DNA of 64,000 nt from Paenibacillus bovis (lineage in GTDB: Bacteria > Bacillota > Bacilli > Bacillales > Bacillaceae_C). The stretch lies in NCBI GenBank assembly GCA_007679095.1, contig VEFU01000015.1, positions 1 through 64,000 on the forward strand, in the 5' to 3' direction. This document shows, piece by piece, positions 44,437 through 54,085 of the stretch; the first letter of the stretch is position 1; every line of letters begins with the position of its first letter. The notes under the pieces were generated by a model that worked only from the letters and a program-made list of their open reading frames with translations, was not told the origin of the DNA and ran no database searches. Both the position numbers and the translations under genes were made by a program.

Positions 44437-45789
44437 TTATTCTTTATCTAAACCCATTTCTTCAATGACTACATTCGCAATACGATCCACATATTCTGAA
44501 CATGCTTCCTCTGTAACAGCTTCTGCCATCACACGAACAAGTGGCTCTGTACCAGAAGGACGCACTAAAATACGACCGTTACCATTCATTTCTGCTTCTA
44601 CTTCTTGAATAACAGCTTTCACTTTCTCATTTTCAGTTACATGATGTTTATCTGTTACTCGTATGTTCACTAATTTTTGCGGATAAGTTTTCATTCCTTT
44701 TGCAAGTTCTGAAAGTGGTTTACCTGTTATTTTCATAATATTTAACAACTGTACTCCTGTAAGTAGCCCGTCACCAGTAGTACTATATTCTCTGAAAATA
44801 ATATGACCAGATTGTTCTCCACCTAGGTTATATCCTTGTTTTTTCATTTCTTCCACTACATAGCGGTCTCCTACAGCTGTTTGTGCACTTTTTATGCCAG
44901 CTTCTTCTAAAGCTTTATAGAAGCCTAAATTACTCATAACTGTGGACACGATTGTAGACTGAACAAGACGTCCTTCTTCATTCATAAACTTCCCGCATAT
45001 GTACATAATTTGGTCGCCATCCACAATATTTCCATTCTCATCAATAGCAATTAAACGGTCACCATCACCATCAAAAGCTAGTCCAACATCAGCGCCTTTT
45101 TCTTTTACAAATTCAGCTAGTACTTCAGGGTGAGTAGAGCCCACACCTTCGTTGATATTTAAGCCATTTGGCGATGAACCCATCGTAGAAATATCTGCAT
45201 CCAAGTCAGCAAATAGGTGCGTTGCAAGTGATGAGGTAGCTCCATGAGCACAATCAAGTGCAACATGAATTCCAGAGAAGTCCTCATCCACTGTTTGTTT
45301 AAGGAATTGCAAATACTTTTGTCCACCTTCAAAATAATCATTTAACGTTCCAAGTTCTCCACCTACTGGTCTTGGTAAGTCATCCGTTTCTGCATCGAGT
45401 AAGCTCTCAATTTCTTCCTCTTGTTCATCAGACAGTTTATACCCATCTGGACCGAAGAATTTTATTCCATTATCTGCTACCGGATTATGAGATGCAGAAA
45501 TCATGACTCCAGCTTGGGCGCCTAGAACCTTCGTTAAATAAGAAACCCCAGGTGTTGAAATGACTCCTAGACGCATTACTTCTGCCCCAATGGATAGTAA
45601 TCCTGCCACAAGTGCACTTTCCAACATATGACCGGAAATACGTGTATCACGGCCTATTAAAACTTTAGGCCGTTCTGCATTTTTTGTTAATATATAACCA
45701 CCAAATCTACCTAATCTAAATGCTAATTCAGGTGTAAGTTCTGAATTTGCTACACCTCTCACACCATCAGTTCCAAAGTATTTACCCAT
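44437..45789 (-). CDS. glmM: Phosphoglucosamine mutase
   Basis: The 450-residue enzyme converts glucosamine-6-phosphate to glucosamine-1-phosphate for peptidoglycan synthesis. It has [15 protein letters not shown] at the N-terminus, the phosphoserine loop [15 protein letters not shown], the metal-binding [13 protein letters not shown], the sugar-binding GGEQSGHII and the C-terminal [12 protein letters not shown] phosphate loop. I start at the ATG 45789; the frame begins at a GTG four codons earlier that touches the binding site AAGGAG. It is last in cdaA-cdaR-glmM. GlmM binds and inhibits CdaA in B. subtilis and relatives. Confidence 0.97.
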   Translation of the reverse strand: MGKYFGTDGVRGVANSELTPELAFRLGRFGGYILTKNAERPKVLIGRDTRISGHMLESALVAGLLSIGAEVMRLGVISTPGVSYLTKVLGAQAGVMISASHNPVADNGIKFFGPDGYKLSDEQEEEIESLLDAETDDLPRPVGGELGTLNDYFEGGQKYLQFLKQTVDEDFSGIHVALDCAHGATSSLATHLFADLDADISTMGSSPNGLNINEGVGSTHPEVLAEFVKEKGADVGLAFDGDGDRLIAIDENGNIVDGDQIMYICGKFMNEEGRLVQSTIVSTVMSNLGFYKALEEAGIKSAQTAVGDRYVVEEMKKQGYNLGGEQSGHIIFREYSTTGDGLLTGVQLLNIMKITGKPLSELAKGMKTYPQKLVNIRVTDKHHVTENEKVKAVIQEVEAEMNGNGRILVRPSGTEPLVRVMAEAVTEEACSEYVDRIANVVIEEMGLDKE

Positions 45790-45820
45790 TGAATTGCTCA
45801 CTCCTTCAAAAATCTCTGTT

Positions 45821-47083
45821 TTATGTTGTTTCCTCTTCTTGTTCTTCTGTTAACCTCACCTTAACGGTCTTAATAGAAGTTTCCCAATCTACATCTTCAG
45901 GTCCAGCTACTTCGACTTGTACTTCATGTTCCCCGGCATTTAGATCCTCTAGATTAACAAAAACCTCGAAGTCAGATTCCTCTACATTGTCGATTTTCGC
46001 TTTTTCCCCAGATAGTTTGAGGGAAAGCTCTCCTGAAGGAGGTGACAAGAATTCAAGATTCAAGTTTGGTTCTAACTGCTTTGTATCTATTTTAATCTTG
46101 TCAAAAGTTTTTTCTGTTACTTTCTTTTCGGCAGTGATTTTTACAACCACTTTATTCGGTGAAATTTTATTGACACCTATTGGATATTGAATTGGAACCT
46201 CTAGCTCCGTATCCTCCCGAATATTACTTACATCCACGGAGACATTAAGTTCATCAATATCCTGTAGAACGGTTGTCCTACCATAAATTAATACTTCTGG
46301 AGTAGTTGTACTTACCGTTTTGATGACAATATCATCTGGTGGTGTTCCGGTCGTATTTATTTTAATCGGGACATTTTTCCTTGGATTTTTAACTGGTATT
46401 TCTACAGATACTGTTTTTGGCTCAACTTCCACATCAAGCTTGTTCAATTCTCGGTCAAGCACAGTGACAGCTGCTTGACGTACAATCGTGTCACTGATTA
46501 AGCCACTTGCATCAATTGTTGCTTTCACATACGTAATTTTGTCAACGATATCTTTAGCTCCAGTAATTTTTACCGTTCTTGGTTCAATTTCAGGTTGCTG
46601 TGCTTCAAATCCCTCAGCTAGAATACTTCGATTAAATTCTGCTTCTACTTTAAATTCCTCTGTTACTTTTTCTTGGAGAGAAATATCCACATAAGTTGGA
46701 TCAATTCGAACTTGCAGTTTATTTGAAATATCCTTATGTTGAACAGGAACGCGATGATTCCCTATTTCAACATCCGAAAGGTCAACAAATATGGTAAAAT
46801 CACGTTGTCTTTTTGCGGCTTCCAAAAATCGTTTCTGACCTTGTAAACGTACTGTAACTGTTTTTGGAACACCACTAACCACTAAGTTTTCAGCATCATA
46901 ATATACTTCAACAGGAACATTTGTAAGAGTTTCTACATTCTCATCTTCCATATCATTTGGCGTTGTTCCATTATCCTTATCAAAGAACCCATTAAACGAG
47001 AAGAATAGTATGGCGGTTAAAATCATGGCTATTATTCTGACGAACCAAGGGTTCTCCATAAATTTATCCATTTTATTGTCCAT
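45821..47083 (-). CDS. cdaR: CdaA regulatory protein CdaR (YbbR)
   Basis: The protein of about 420 residues has a short cytosolic N-terminus, one membrane helix ([19 protein letters not shown]) and an extracytoplasmic region made of four YbbR beta-domains with recurring patterns such as [10 protein letters not shown] and [12 protein letters not shown]. In Bacillus and Listeria CdaR modulates the diadenylate cyclase CdaA in the membrane. Start at the ATG 47083 ([13 protein letters not shown]), giving an 11-bp overlap with cdaA and implying coupled translation. The acidic C-terminus (TEEQEEETT) is low-complexity. Confidence 0.92.
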   Translation of the reverse strand: MDNKMDKFMENPWFVRIIAMILTAILFFSFNGFFDKDNGTTPNDMEDENVETLTNVPVEVYYDAENLVVSGVPKTVTVRLQGQKRFLEAAKRQRDFTIFVDLSDVEIGNHRVPVQHKDISNKLQVRIDPTYVDISLQEKVTEEFKVEAEFNRSILAEGFEAQQPEIEPRTVKITGAKDIVDKITYVKATIDASGLISDTIVRQAAVTVLDRELNKLDVEVEPKTVSVEIPVKNPRKNVPIKINTTGTPPDDIVIKTVSTTTPEVLIYGRTTVLQDIDELNVSVDVSNIREDTELEVPIQYPIGVNKISPNKVVVKITAEKKVTEKTFDKIKIDTKQLEPNLNLEFLSPPSGELSLKLSGEKAKIDNVEESDFEVFVNLEDLNAGEHEVQVEVAGPEDVDWETSIKTVKVRLTEEQEEETT

Positions 47084-47906
47084 TCTTTGTCTTCTCCCTT
47101 CTTTTCCATAGTGATGAGGAAGACTGCTTCTCTTTACTATCATCCATAAGTTCTTTAGCTAAAACTTGTTTAAATTTATCAATTGGTAAGTCACGAAGTA
47201 ATTCGCCATTTTTCGTTACAGATACACTACCTGTTTCTTCTGATACAACAATTGTTAAACTATCTGTAACTTCACTTATACCTAATGCGGCACGATGCCT
47301 TGTTCCTAATTCCTTCGAAATAAATGGACTTTCTGACAATGGTAAGTAACATGCCGCTGCGGCAATTTGTGATTTTTGTATGATTACTGCACCATCATGT
47401 AATGGAGTGTTAGGAATAAAAATATTAACCAATAGCTCGTATGTTAATTTCGATTGGAGAGGAATCCCAGTTTCAATATAGTCTCCCATTCCAGTTTCTC
47501 GTTCAATGGAAATAAGAGCTCCAATCCTCCGTTTGGCCATATAGTTAACAGCATCAACAATTGCCTCAACTCGTTGCTTTTGTTCTTCTTCTTCATGAAT
47601 TCCACTTCTTGTAAAGAACTTACCACGACCTAGTTGTTCTAGGGCTCTTCTTAGTTCAGGTTGGAAAATAATAATAATTGCAAGGAATCCCCAATAAATA
47701 ACTGTTTCCATCAACTTATTTAATGTATGTAAATTGAGGAAATCACTCAAAACCCACACAATTATAATAACAAAGATACCTTTTAATAACTGTACAGCTT
47801 TTGTGCCACGAATGATCATTATTAGTTTGTATATAACATACCAAACGAGGAAAATGTCTACTATGTAGGACAAATAGTCCAAAATAGCAAAGTCTGCAAA
47901 CGGCAT
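47073..47906 (-). CDS. cdaA: Diadenylate cyclase CdaA (c-di-AMP synthase)
   Basis: The 277-residue membrane enzyme makes c-di-AMP from two ATP. It has three N-terminal membrane helices (residues 10-85) and a DAC domain with the catalytic motifs LHDGAVII and GTRHRAALGISE. It is first in the cdaA-cdaR-glmM operon that couples c-di-AMP to envelope synthesis and potassium balance. In B. subtilis it directly follows sigW-rsiW; here 5.5 kb with two insertion sequences lies in between, and its promoter region (47907-48133) directly abuts the first of them. Confidence 0.96.
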   Translation of the reverse strand: MPFADFAILDYLSYIVDIFLVWYVIYKLIMIIRGTKAVQLLKGIFVIIIVWVLSDFLNLHTLNKLMETVIYWGFLAIIIIFQPELRRALEQLGRGKFFTRSGIHEEEEQKQRVEAIVDAVNYMAKRRIGALISIERETGMGDYIETGIPLQSKLTYELLVNIFIPNTPLHDGAVIIQKSQIAAAACYLPLSESPFISKELGTRHRAALGISEVTDSLTIVVSEETGSVSVTKNGELLRDLPIDKFKQVLAKELMDDSKEKQSSSSLWKRREKTKNGQ

Positions 47907-48133
47907 TATCTTTCCTCCATCTATTTATTCACAAAACATTTATTTCTATTTTATGGATAATAACTCATCCATTATAACACATATAATTATTATACTTCTA
48001 CTTGTCAAGAATGCACTGTAGTATCAGCGTTATTTTAGTGAAGATTTCGTTATCATTAAAATAAGTTACTGCCATTTTAGAATAGCAGGTAATGATAAAA
48101 ATCGCCAATTCTCACATTATAAGACATAATAAA

Positions 48134-49951
48134 AGAGGCTGGGACAAAACTAGCCTAAAAAATGGTTCTAAGCATAAAATATTGCTTGGAACCATTTTTT
48201 TGTTAGAAATATTTTCTCTCCAGACGTAGAAGGTGCTTTTTGGCGGTATACTTTCTCAAGTTTACCGCCATGAGCGCAAACCCTAATTCATTTTTCACAT
48301 TTTCTTTGCCCCTAACGGACATTCGAGTGAAGCACAAATTAGCCTTCAGAAATCCAAAAACTGGCTCCACATCGATTTTTCTTTTTTTGTAGATTTCACC
48401 AGTTTTCTCGTCCGAAAGCTTCGCTTTGACATAAGCTTTTTGAGATTCCCATTTTTCATTACGGAGTACTTTTCGATTGTTTCCTTCTTTTGCTTTGGTG
48501 CATAAGGCGCGTAATGGGCACCCAGAACAATCTTCACATTCATAAACTTTGAATTGTCGTGTGTATCCATATCGATCAGTCCGATGTGACAGATGGCTGA
48601 ACAATACTTTTCTTCCGTTTGGACAAGTGAAGGCATCCTCTTCCTCGTTGTACTCCCAGTTGTCGACGTGAAAAACGTTGTTTTTATGCTTCTTTTTCTT
48701 CTCCTTTCGATATTGATTATAAGTGATTAAAGGTGTGAGTTTACGATGTTCAAGTATATCCGTGTAGTTTTGTTCACTTCCGTAGCCAGCATCCGCCACC
48801 AGATATTTCGGTAATTCGAAGAAGTGTTTCTCGATAGTATTCAAAAATGGGATTAAAGTGCGGGTGTCCGTAGGATTTGGAAACACATCATAAGCGAGCG
48901 CATACTGACCGGATGTCGCAAGCTGTACATTGTAACCAGCTTTCAATTGACCATTTCGCATATAGTCATCCTTCATTCGCATAAAGGTCGCATCGGGATC
49001 CGTTTTTGAATAGCTATTACGTTCTCTAAAAATCTCCATATCCTTTTGATACTTCTGCTTTCGGAAGATAAAGTCTTCGAATTGCTTCCGGTATTGTTTT
49101 GGTAATTTCCGTTTAGATCTTATACGTTTCCGCTCACTTCCTAATTCGCTCGCTTCAATTTCTTTGTCGTAGGTTTCAATCTTTTCACTCAGTTTTTCTA
49201 CAATTTCTTTCATCTCTTCAACGGATAATTCACCAAAATCATCCCGCTCAATTTCTGGTATGATTTGCTTTTCAACTAGTTCCTGGTACATTTGATTAGA
49301 CTTTTCAATAAGTTTTTGACTGTATTTTTCAATGGATTTTCGCCAAACAAATGTGAATTTATTGGCATTGGCTTCAATCTTCGTGCCATCAATGAAAATG
49401 GCTTCTTCATCTATGAGCTTTTCTTTCACCAGCCGGCTTCGAAATTGTATAAAACACTCTCGAAGGAGTTTGTTCATTTCTGGATGTACACGGAAACGAT
49501 TGATGGTGCGGTAACTTGGCTCATAACCTTGGGCCAACCACATCATTCGTACACTGTCTTTTACCAGTGCCTCAATTTTCCGTCCAGAGAATACAGTTTG
49601 AGTATAAGCGCATAAAATAATTTTCATCATCATTCGGGGATGGTAAGAAGGTCGCCCGGTTTGACGAACGAATCCTTGAAAAGCTTCTTCTGGAATACTT
49701 TCCACCAATTCGTTGATAGTAAAAGCAATATCGTTTTCCTGTAACTTTATTTCCAAATCCAGCGGCAAAACTACTTGATTCATGGTATAATGTTTAAACA
49801 TAAGGACACTCCTCTTTTAGGTTATTGTTTGGTCACTTTAATTCTATCAAAGGGTGTCCTTTTTGTTTACTAAAATAAAAAAAGCCGTTAGCCTACACAT
49901 TATTGTGTAAGCCGACGGCTTAATTTATTTGAGGGTTTTGTCCCACCCTCT
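48134..49951 (-). mobile_element. IS1182-family insertion sequence, copy 1
   Basis: This 1.8-kb element has terminal inverted repeats AGAGG(C/G)TGGGACAAAAC. A terminator hairpin stands at each end inside the element (GGTTCTAAGC...GCTTGGAACC at 48163-48199 and AAGCCGTTAGCC...GACGGCTT at 49880-49922), which insulates the transposase. It carries one intact transposase. No clear target duplication is seen. Confidence 0.92.
48203..49801 (-). CDS. IS1182 family transposase, intact
   Basis: The 532-residue DDE transposase begins with MFKHYTMNQVVLPLDLEIKLQENDIA, has the N-terminal DUF772 region (RPSYHPRMMMKIILCAYTQ), AIFIDGTKIEANANKFTFVWRKS with the first catalytic Asp, a central coiled segment and ADAGYGSEQN with the second Asp. 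A Cys-rich zinc-like motif (CEDCSGCPLRALC) lies before the C-terminus, which holds RKIDVEPVFGFLKANL with the final Glu. It appears functional. About four fifths of residues match copy 2 by eye, so the two arrived separately or have diverged for long. Confidence 0.95.
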   Translation of the reverse strand: MFKHYTMNQVVLPLDLEIKLQENDIAFTINELVESIPEEAFQGFVRQTGRPSYHPRMMMKIILCAYTQTVFSGRKIEALVKDSVRMMWLAQGYEPSYRTINRFRVHPEMNKLLRECFIQFRSRLVKEKLIDEEAIFIDGTKIEANANKFTFVWRKSIEKYSQKLIEKSNQMYQELVEKQIIPEIERDDFGELSVEEMKEIVEKLSEKIETYDKEIEASELGSERKRIRSKRKLPKQYRKQFEDFIFRKQKYQKDMEIFRERNSYSKTDPDATFMRMKDDYMRNGQLKAGYNVQLATSGQYALAYDVFPNPTDTRTLIPFLNTIEKHFFELPKYLVADAGYGSEQNYTDILEHRKLTPLITYNQYRKEKKKKHKNNVFHVDNWEYNEEEDAFTCPNGRKVLFSHLSHRTDRYGYTRQFKVYECEDCSGCPLRALCTKAKEGNNRKVLRNEKWESQKAYVKAKLSDEKTGEIYKKRKIDVEPVFGFLKANLCFTRMSVRGKENVKNELGFALMAVNLRKYTAKKHLLRLERKYF

Positions 49952-50022
49952 TTTTGTGAAATTATTATTTACAGAAATATTTTAATTCAAAAAAATTGCA
50001 AAAACTTGGTGATTATTTCATT

Positions 50023-50078
50023 ATAGGTTATGATACGAAGAAAGATATCCAATATATTGGAGCTGGGAAGGTGATTCG
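50023..50078 (+). promoter_or_regulatory. Promoter and ribosome binding site of folT
   Basis: TTGGTG, a 17-bp spacer and TATGAT precede a GGGAAGGTG ribosome binding site. I see no THF riboswitch or T-box; the IS right end is only about 60 bp further upstream. Confidence 0.5.
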
Positions 50079-50606
50079 ATGCGACTAGAGAAGGGAGCAA
50101 CTCCTATTCAAGCAAGAAGCACGACAAAGATGTTAACGGTGACAGCTGCACTTGTTGCGGTGAATTTAGTATTAAATCAATTTACCCTTTCTTTTGGACC
50201 TTTACTCGAAATTGGTTTTGCATTTCTACCGATTGCTGTTCTTGCCTATTTTTATGGTCCGATGAATGCGGGGATTGCATCAGCAGTTGCTGATACAATC
50301 GGATTTGTATTAAGACCAGCAGGTTTCTTTTTCCCTGGATTTACCTTAAATGCGATACTCATTGGGGTAATATTCGGTTTGTTTTTCTATCGAAAGGAAA
50401 TTTCGCTTAGTCGTATTGCGATTGCAAATTTAGTGGTAACCATTGTTATCACTTTAATATTAACACCAATTTGGTTAAACATTATGTTCGGAAGTCCGCT
50501 TTTTGCCGTTCCGCGCTTAATAAAAGCAGTGTTGCTTTATCCAATTGAAGTTGGGCTACTATATGGGGTATTAAAAAGTATTCAACGTGCAGATTTAAGG
50601 TTGTAA
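50079..50606 (+). CDS. folT: Folate ECF transporter substrate-binding protein FolT
   Basis: The 175-residue membrane protein is the S-component of an energy-coupling-factor transporter for folate. It has six helices and the family pattern ALVAVNLVLNQFTLSFGPLLEIGFAFLPIAVLAYFYGPMNAGIASAVADTIGFVL, followed by FFPGFTLNAILIGVIFGLFFY and PRLIKAVLLYPIEVGLLY. It needs the shared EcfA-EcfA'-EcfT module, encoded elsewhere. It lies between two IS1182 elements in the opposite direction to them, 70 bp ahead of a P-loop ATPase gene. Confidence 0.88.
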   Translation: MRLEKGATPIQARSTTKMLTVTAALVAVNLVLNQFTLSFGPLLEIGFAFLPIAVLAYFYGPMNAGIASAVADTIGFVLRPAGFFFPGFTLNAILIGVIFGLFFYRKEISLSRIAIANLVVTIVITLILTPIWLNIMFGSPLFAVPRLIKAVLLYPIEVGLLYGVLKSIQRADLRL

Positions 50607-50676
50607 ATGTTACAATTATCACTGTCATATCATTCGCATAAACTATTGTCAGAAGCTAAGTAAAGGATGATTCTCT

Positions 50677-51621
50677 TTGTTGAAAAATTACTATGTTTCA
50701 GCGAATACAGCGGAGGGTTATATCGATTTATTATCCTCCAATCTCCATGGGATAAAGGAAACAATTGAACTTGAATCTCATTCTTACCAAATGAATACGA
50801 AAATACTCCAACAGCTGATCGAACAATATAAAGATAAAACTCCGGTTGAAGTGTTAAAAAGTCCGATTAGCGAACGATATGTTGAAGGAATTATTCTCCG
50901 CGAGAAGGAAGTTGCAATTATTGGGGAAAGAAAATCCCCTTTTACAACTGAAGCATATGAACAATTTAAACAGGGTTTACGCATTCACGATAACTTGGAA
51001 AAAGTATATATTCAAGAAATGGATTTTACAAAAGCCAATCAACTAGCCGATGATTTTACGGAAAAGTTATTAGCAAACGAGTCAAAAATAGGTCGTACTC
51101 CACATATTTATCGACGATTATTTGGTACTAATACAGTAGATGGGGTTGTAAATGAGGTACCTAACCTCACTGAACATCTTAAGCAGGTGTATCATATTAA
51201 AGGACGTGCTGGGACTGGCAAGTCTACATTTATGAAACGGGTAGCAGAAGCCTGTCTAAATCATGGATTTGATCTTGAAATATATCATTGTAGCTTTGAC
51301 CCGAACAGCATTGATATGGTACTCATACCAGCATTGCAAATTTGTCTGTTTGATAGTACAGATCCTCATCGTTTTGAACCGCAGGATACAAGTCGTGAGG
51401 TTATCATCGACTTATATGAAGAAACAGTGACACCGGGGACCGATGAGAAATATGCCGAAGAGATAAATAAACTTACGAAGGAATATAAAAGTTTTATGAA
51501 AAAAGGTTTGGCAGTAATTAAAGCGGAAGGTGAAAAAATAATAGCTGCAGATGATAAAAGGCCATTTTCCCAAATGGAAGTTGATGGAATTGTCAGTGAA
51601 CTACAAGCGAAGATTAACTAA
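50677..51621 (+). CDS. PRK06851-type duplicated P-loop protein with a degenerate first domain
   Basis: The 314-residue protein looks like the duplicated P-loop family PRK06851, whose members normally have two similar ATPase halves. The second half is intact: FIKGR-like VYHIKGRAGTGKSTFMKRVAEACLNHG, then IYHCSFDPNSIDMVLIPALQICLFDSTDPHRFEP and TPGTDEKYAEEI. The first half keeps NYYVSANTAEGYIDLLSSNLHGIKE and IHDNLEKVYIQEMDF but the Walker A is gone. The TAA stop is the last codon before the left end of IS copy 2. The C-terminal pattern matches the end of the first half, so the protein is probably complete. Function unknown. Confidence 0.75.
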   Translation: MLKNYYVSANTAEGYIDLLSSNLHGIKETIELESHSYQMNTKILQQLIEQYKDKTPVEVLKSPISERYVEGIILREKEVAIIGERKSPFTTEAYEQFKQGLRIHDNLEKVYIQEMDFTKANQLADDFTEKLLANESKIGRTPHIYRRLFGTNTVDGVVNEVPNLTEHLKQVYHIKGRAGTGKSTFMKRVAEACLNHGFDLEIYHCSFDPNSIDMVLIPALQICLFDSTDPHRFEPQDTSREVIIDLYEETVTPGTDEKYAEEINKLTKEYKSFMKKGLAVIKAEGEKIIAADDKRPFSQMEVDGIVSELQAKIN

Positions 51622-53300
51622 AGAGGCTGGGACAAAACTAGCCAAAAGAAGAAAATTAAAAGGATCCAAGCAATAAAAATGTTGCTTGGATCCTTTATTG
51701 ATGAAAATACATCATCGTCAGTTACTGTTTTTCTGGTATTTGCGGTGAACTTCCTCAAGTTCACCGCCATTAATGCAAAGGCCAATTCATTGGTGACCTT
51801 TCGTTTCCCTCTGACGGAAAATCGAGTGAAACCCAAATTAGCCTTCAAGAATCCAAAAACTGGCTCTACGTCAATCTTACGTTTTCCGTAAATTGCTCCA
51901 GTTTTCTCGTCTGAAAGCTTAGTACGTACATATTCTTTTAGGGACTCCCATTTTTCATTGAAAAATACTTTTCGATTGTTTCCAGGCTTCGCCTTGGTGC
52001 ACAACTCTCGCAGTGGACAGTCTGAACAGTCCTCACATTCATACACTTTAAATGTACGAGTGAATCCATACTTATCTTTGCGTTTGGAATGGTAGGCAAA
52101 CCGAAGGTTTCTTCCATTAGGGCATAGATAGGAATCTTCTTCTTCGTTGTACTTCCAATTATCTACATGAAAAGCATTCTTCTTATGTTTCTTTTTCTTC
52201 TCCTTTCGATACTGGTTATATGTAATGAGTGGTGTGCGTTTTCTATTTTCGATGATGTCTTCATAGTTTTGTTCGCTGCCATATCCGGCATCCGCAACAA
52301 TATAATCTGGAAGTTCAAAGAACTTTTCTTCTATGGTATTCAAAAAAGGAATCAAAGTTCGTGTATCTGTTGGGTTTGAAAAAATATCGTAAGCAAGTGT
52401 GTATTGACCTTCCGTAGCCACTTGTACATTATAACCAGCTTTCAGTTGTCCGTTCTTCATATAGTCGTCTTTCATACGCATAAATGTCGCATCTGGATCT
52501 GTCTTCGAATAGCTATTGCGGTCACCGAAAATCTCCATATCTTTTTGATACTTTTGCTTCCGCCTAATGAAATCCACAAACTGCTTACGAACTTGTTTCG
52601 GAAACTTTCGTTTCGAACGAATCTTCTTGCGTTCACTGCCAATCTCGCAAGTTTCAATCTTTTCGTTGTATTCCTCAATTCTTTCATCTAATTTCTCAAC
52701 TACTTTTTCCATTTCTTGAACGGATAATTCTTCTTCATTTTCACGTTCGATTGCCGGGATGATTTCTTTCTCTAACAGCTCATCATATAGCTGATTTGAC
52801 TTTTCGATGAGCTTTTCGTTATATCTTTCTATGGATTTTCGCCAAACAAAAGTGAACTTATTTGCGTTCGCTTCAATCTTCGTTCCATCAATAAAAATAG
52901 CTTCTTCTTCAATTACTTTGTTTTCCACCAACTGATTGCGGAACTGCACAAAACATTCCCGAAGGAGATCTTCAATCAATGGATTAGAACGGAATCGATT
53001 AATCGTGCGGTAGCTTGGTTCATAACCTTGGGCCAACCACATCATTCTAACACTGTCATGTAATAAAGCTTCGATTTTGCGACCGGAAAAAACGGATTGA
53101 GTATAACCACACAATATAATTTTCAACATCATCCGAGGATGGTAAGCAGGTCGTCCGGTTTGACGTAAGAAATCTTCGAACGCTTCATCAGGAATACTTT
53201 CAACTAAATTATTAATCGCAAATGCAATATCATTTTCTTGTAACTTAAATTCTAAATCTAGCGGCAAAACTACTTGATTCATGGTATAATGTTTAAACAT
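51618..53300 (-). CDS. IS1182 family transposase with C-terminal readthrough
   Basis: The 560-residue transposase has the same landmarks as copy 1 (MFKHYTMNQVVLPLDLE, IFIDGTKIEANANK, ADAGYGSEQN, CEDCSDCPLRELC, KIDVEPVFGFLKANLGF). Unlike copy 1 it has no stop near the usual C-terminus; the frame runs on through the terminator hairpin and the terminal inverted repeat (IFFFWLVLSQPL). It ends on a TAG at 51620-51618, outside the element, overlapping on the opposite strand the stop codon of the P-loop gene. The catalytic core seems intact. Confidence 0.9.
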   Translation of the reverse strand: MFKHYTMNQVVLPLDLEFKLQENDIAFAINNLVESIPDEAFEDFLRQTGRPAYHPRMMLKIILCGYTQSVFSGRKIEALLHDSVRMMWLAQGYEPSYRTINRFRSNPLIEDLLRECFVQFRNQLVENKVIEEEAIFIDGTKIEANANKFTFVWRKSIERYNEKLIEKSNQLYDELLEKEIIPAIERENEEELSVQEMEKVVEKLDERIEEYNEKIETCEIGSERKKIRSKRKFPKQVRKQFVDFIRRKQKYQKDMEIFGDRNSYSKTDPDATFMRMKDDYMKNGQLKAGYNVQVATEGQYTLAYDIFSNPTDTRTLIPFLNTIEEKFFELPDYIVADAGYGSEQNYEDIIENRKRTPLITYNQYRKEKKKKHKKNAFHVDNWKYNEEEDSYLCPNGRNLRFAYHSKRKDKYGFTRTFKVYECEDCSDCPLRELCTKAKPGNNRKVFFNEKWESLKEYVRTKLSDEKTGAIYGKRKIDVEPVFGFLKANLGFTRFSVRGKRKVTNELAFALMAVNLRKFTANTRKTVTDDDVFSSIKDPSNIFIAWILLIFFFWLVLSQPL

Positions 53301-53447
53301 AAGGACACTCCTTTTTTGAATTTTTGTGTGGTAACTTAAATTTTATCAAAGGGTGTCCTTTTTGAAAATAATAAAAAGCCGTTAGCCTACACTTTTTGTG
53401 TAAGCCGACGGCTTTGTTTTTATTTAGAGGGTTTTGTCCCACCCTCT
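51622..53447 (-). mobile_element. IS1182-family insertion sequence, copy 2
   Basis: Same family, length and orientation as copy 1, with ends AGAGGCTGGGACAAAAC and its complement. Internal terminators lie at 51657-51698 and 53369-53417. It is inserted directly at the stop of the P-loop gene on one side and 3 bp beyond the rsiW stop on the other. No target duplication is seen. Confidence 0.92.
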
Positions 53448-53450
53448 ATA

Positions 53451-54080
53451 TTATTCACCAAAGAAGTTTACTACTTGTTTTCCTAAATTCTTAATTTCGA
53501 ACCATAGCCATTCAAACATTTGGTTAATTTCCTCAATATCACCAGTAACATTACCAGCAGAAGCCATATATTTTTCACCATTAATTACGGTCACATCACC
53601 ATTTACTTCTCCTTCGATACGGATATCACCATTTTTCACGGTAATATCCCCCTCTACAACTTCTCCCTCAGGAACAACGACTACTCCGTTTTCCACAATA
53701 AGGTTAGGTTGGGCCGTTACGGAGAATTGATCGTCATCATTCCATCCACTAAACAAACTTGCACCCATGAGGAAAATAAATAAAGATGCTGCTGCAAGAA
53801 GTGGGTGATGTCTTAACCATCTTCTTACCCCTTCACTTCTTTTTTCTTTCGGCAAACGCGCCATTACATTCATAGTAAAATTCTCAGGAGTTTCGATATG
53901 TGATGTACTTTGTATATATGCAATTGTTCTTTTTAATTCTTGAAAATGTTCTTGACAGGCCGTACACTTTTGCAAGTGGTCTTTTAATACCTGTTCCTTT
54001 TCCCAAGACAAGTCTCCATCTAAATGTTCTTGCATGTAAAGAACAATCTCTTCTGGACAAGCCTTCAATTTCCTTCTCAC
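53451..54080 (-). CDS. rsiW: Anti-sigma-W factor RsiW
   Basis: The protein of about 205-209 residues has a cytosolic zinc anti-sigma domain (MQEHLDGDL ... DHLQKCTACQEHF, His-x3-Cys-x2-Cys), one membrane helix (LLAAASLFIFLMGASLFSGW) and an extracytoplasmic beta-rich domain with repeating GDITVKNGDIRIEGEVNGDVTVING. It holds SigW inactive until cleaved by site-1 and site-2 proteases under envelope stress. Start uncertain: GTG at 54080 or, more like relatives (MKACPEEIV), the TTG at 54068. The tail is longer than in B. subtilis RsiW in the repeat-like region. Confidence 0.92.
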   Translation of the reverse strand: MRRKLKACPEEIVLYMQEHLDGDLSWEKEQVLKDHLQKCTACQEHFQELKRTIAYIQSTSHIETPENFTMNVMARLPKEKRSEGVRRWLRHHPLLAAASLFIFLMGASLFSGWNDDDQFSVTAQPNLIVENGVVVVPEGEVVEGDITVKNGDIRIEGEVNGDVTVINGEKYMASAGNVTGDIEEINQMFEWLWFEIKNLGKQVVNFFGE

Positions 54081-54085
54081 CTTTC

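Noticed and set aside
49980-50078. THF riboswitch or T-box before folT
   Set aside because: The space between the IS end and the gene is only about 125 bp and shows a plain promoter and ribosome binding site; no conserved riboswitch words are seen.
44437-53447. Prophage or large integrative element at the sigW-cdaA interval
   Set aside because: Only two IS1182 elements and two housekeeping-like genes are present; there is no integrase, phage structural gene or att-like duplication.
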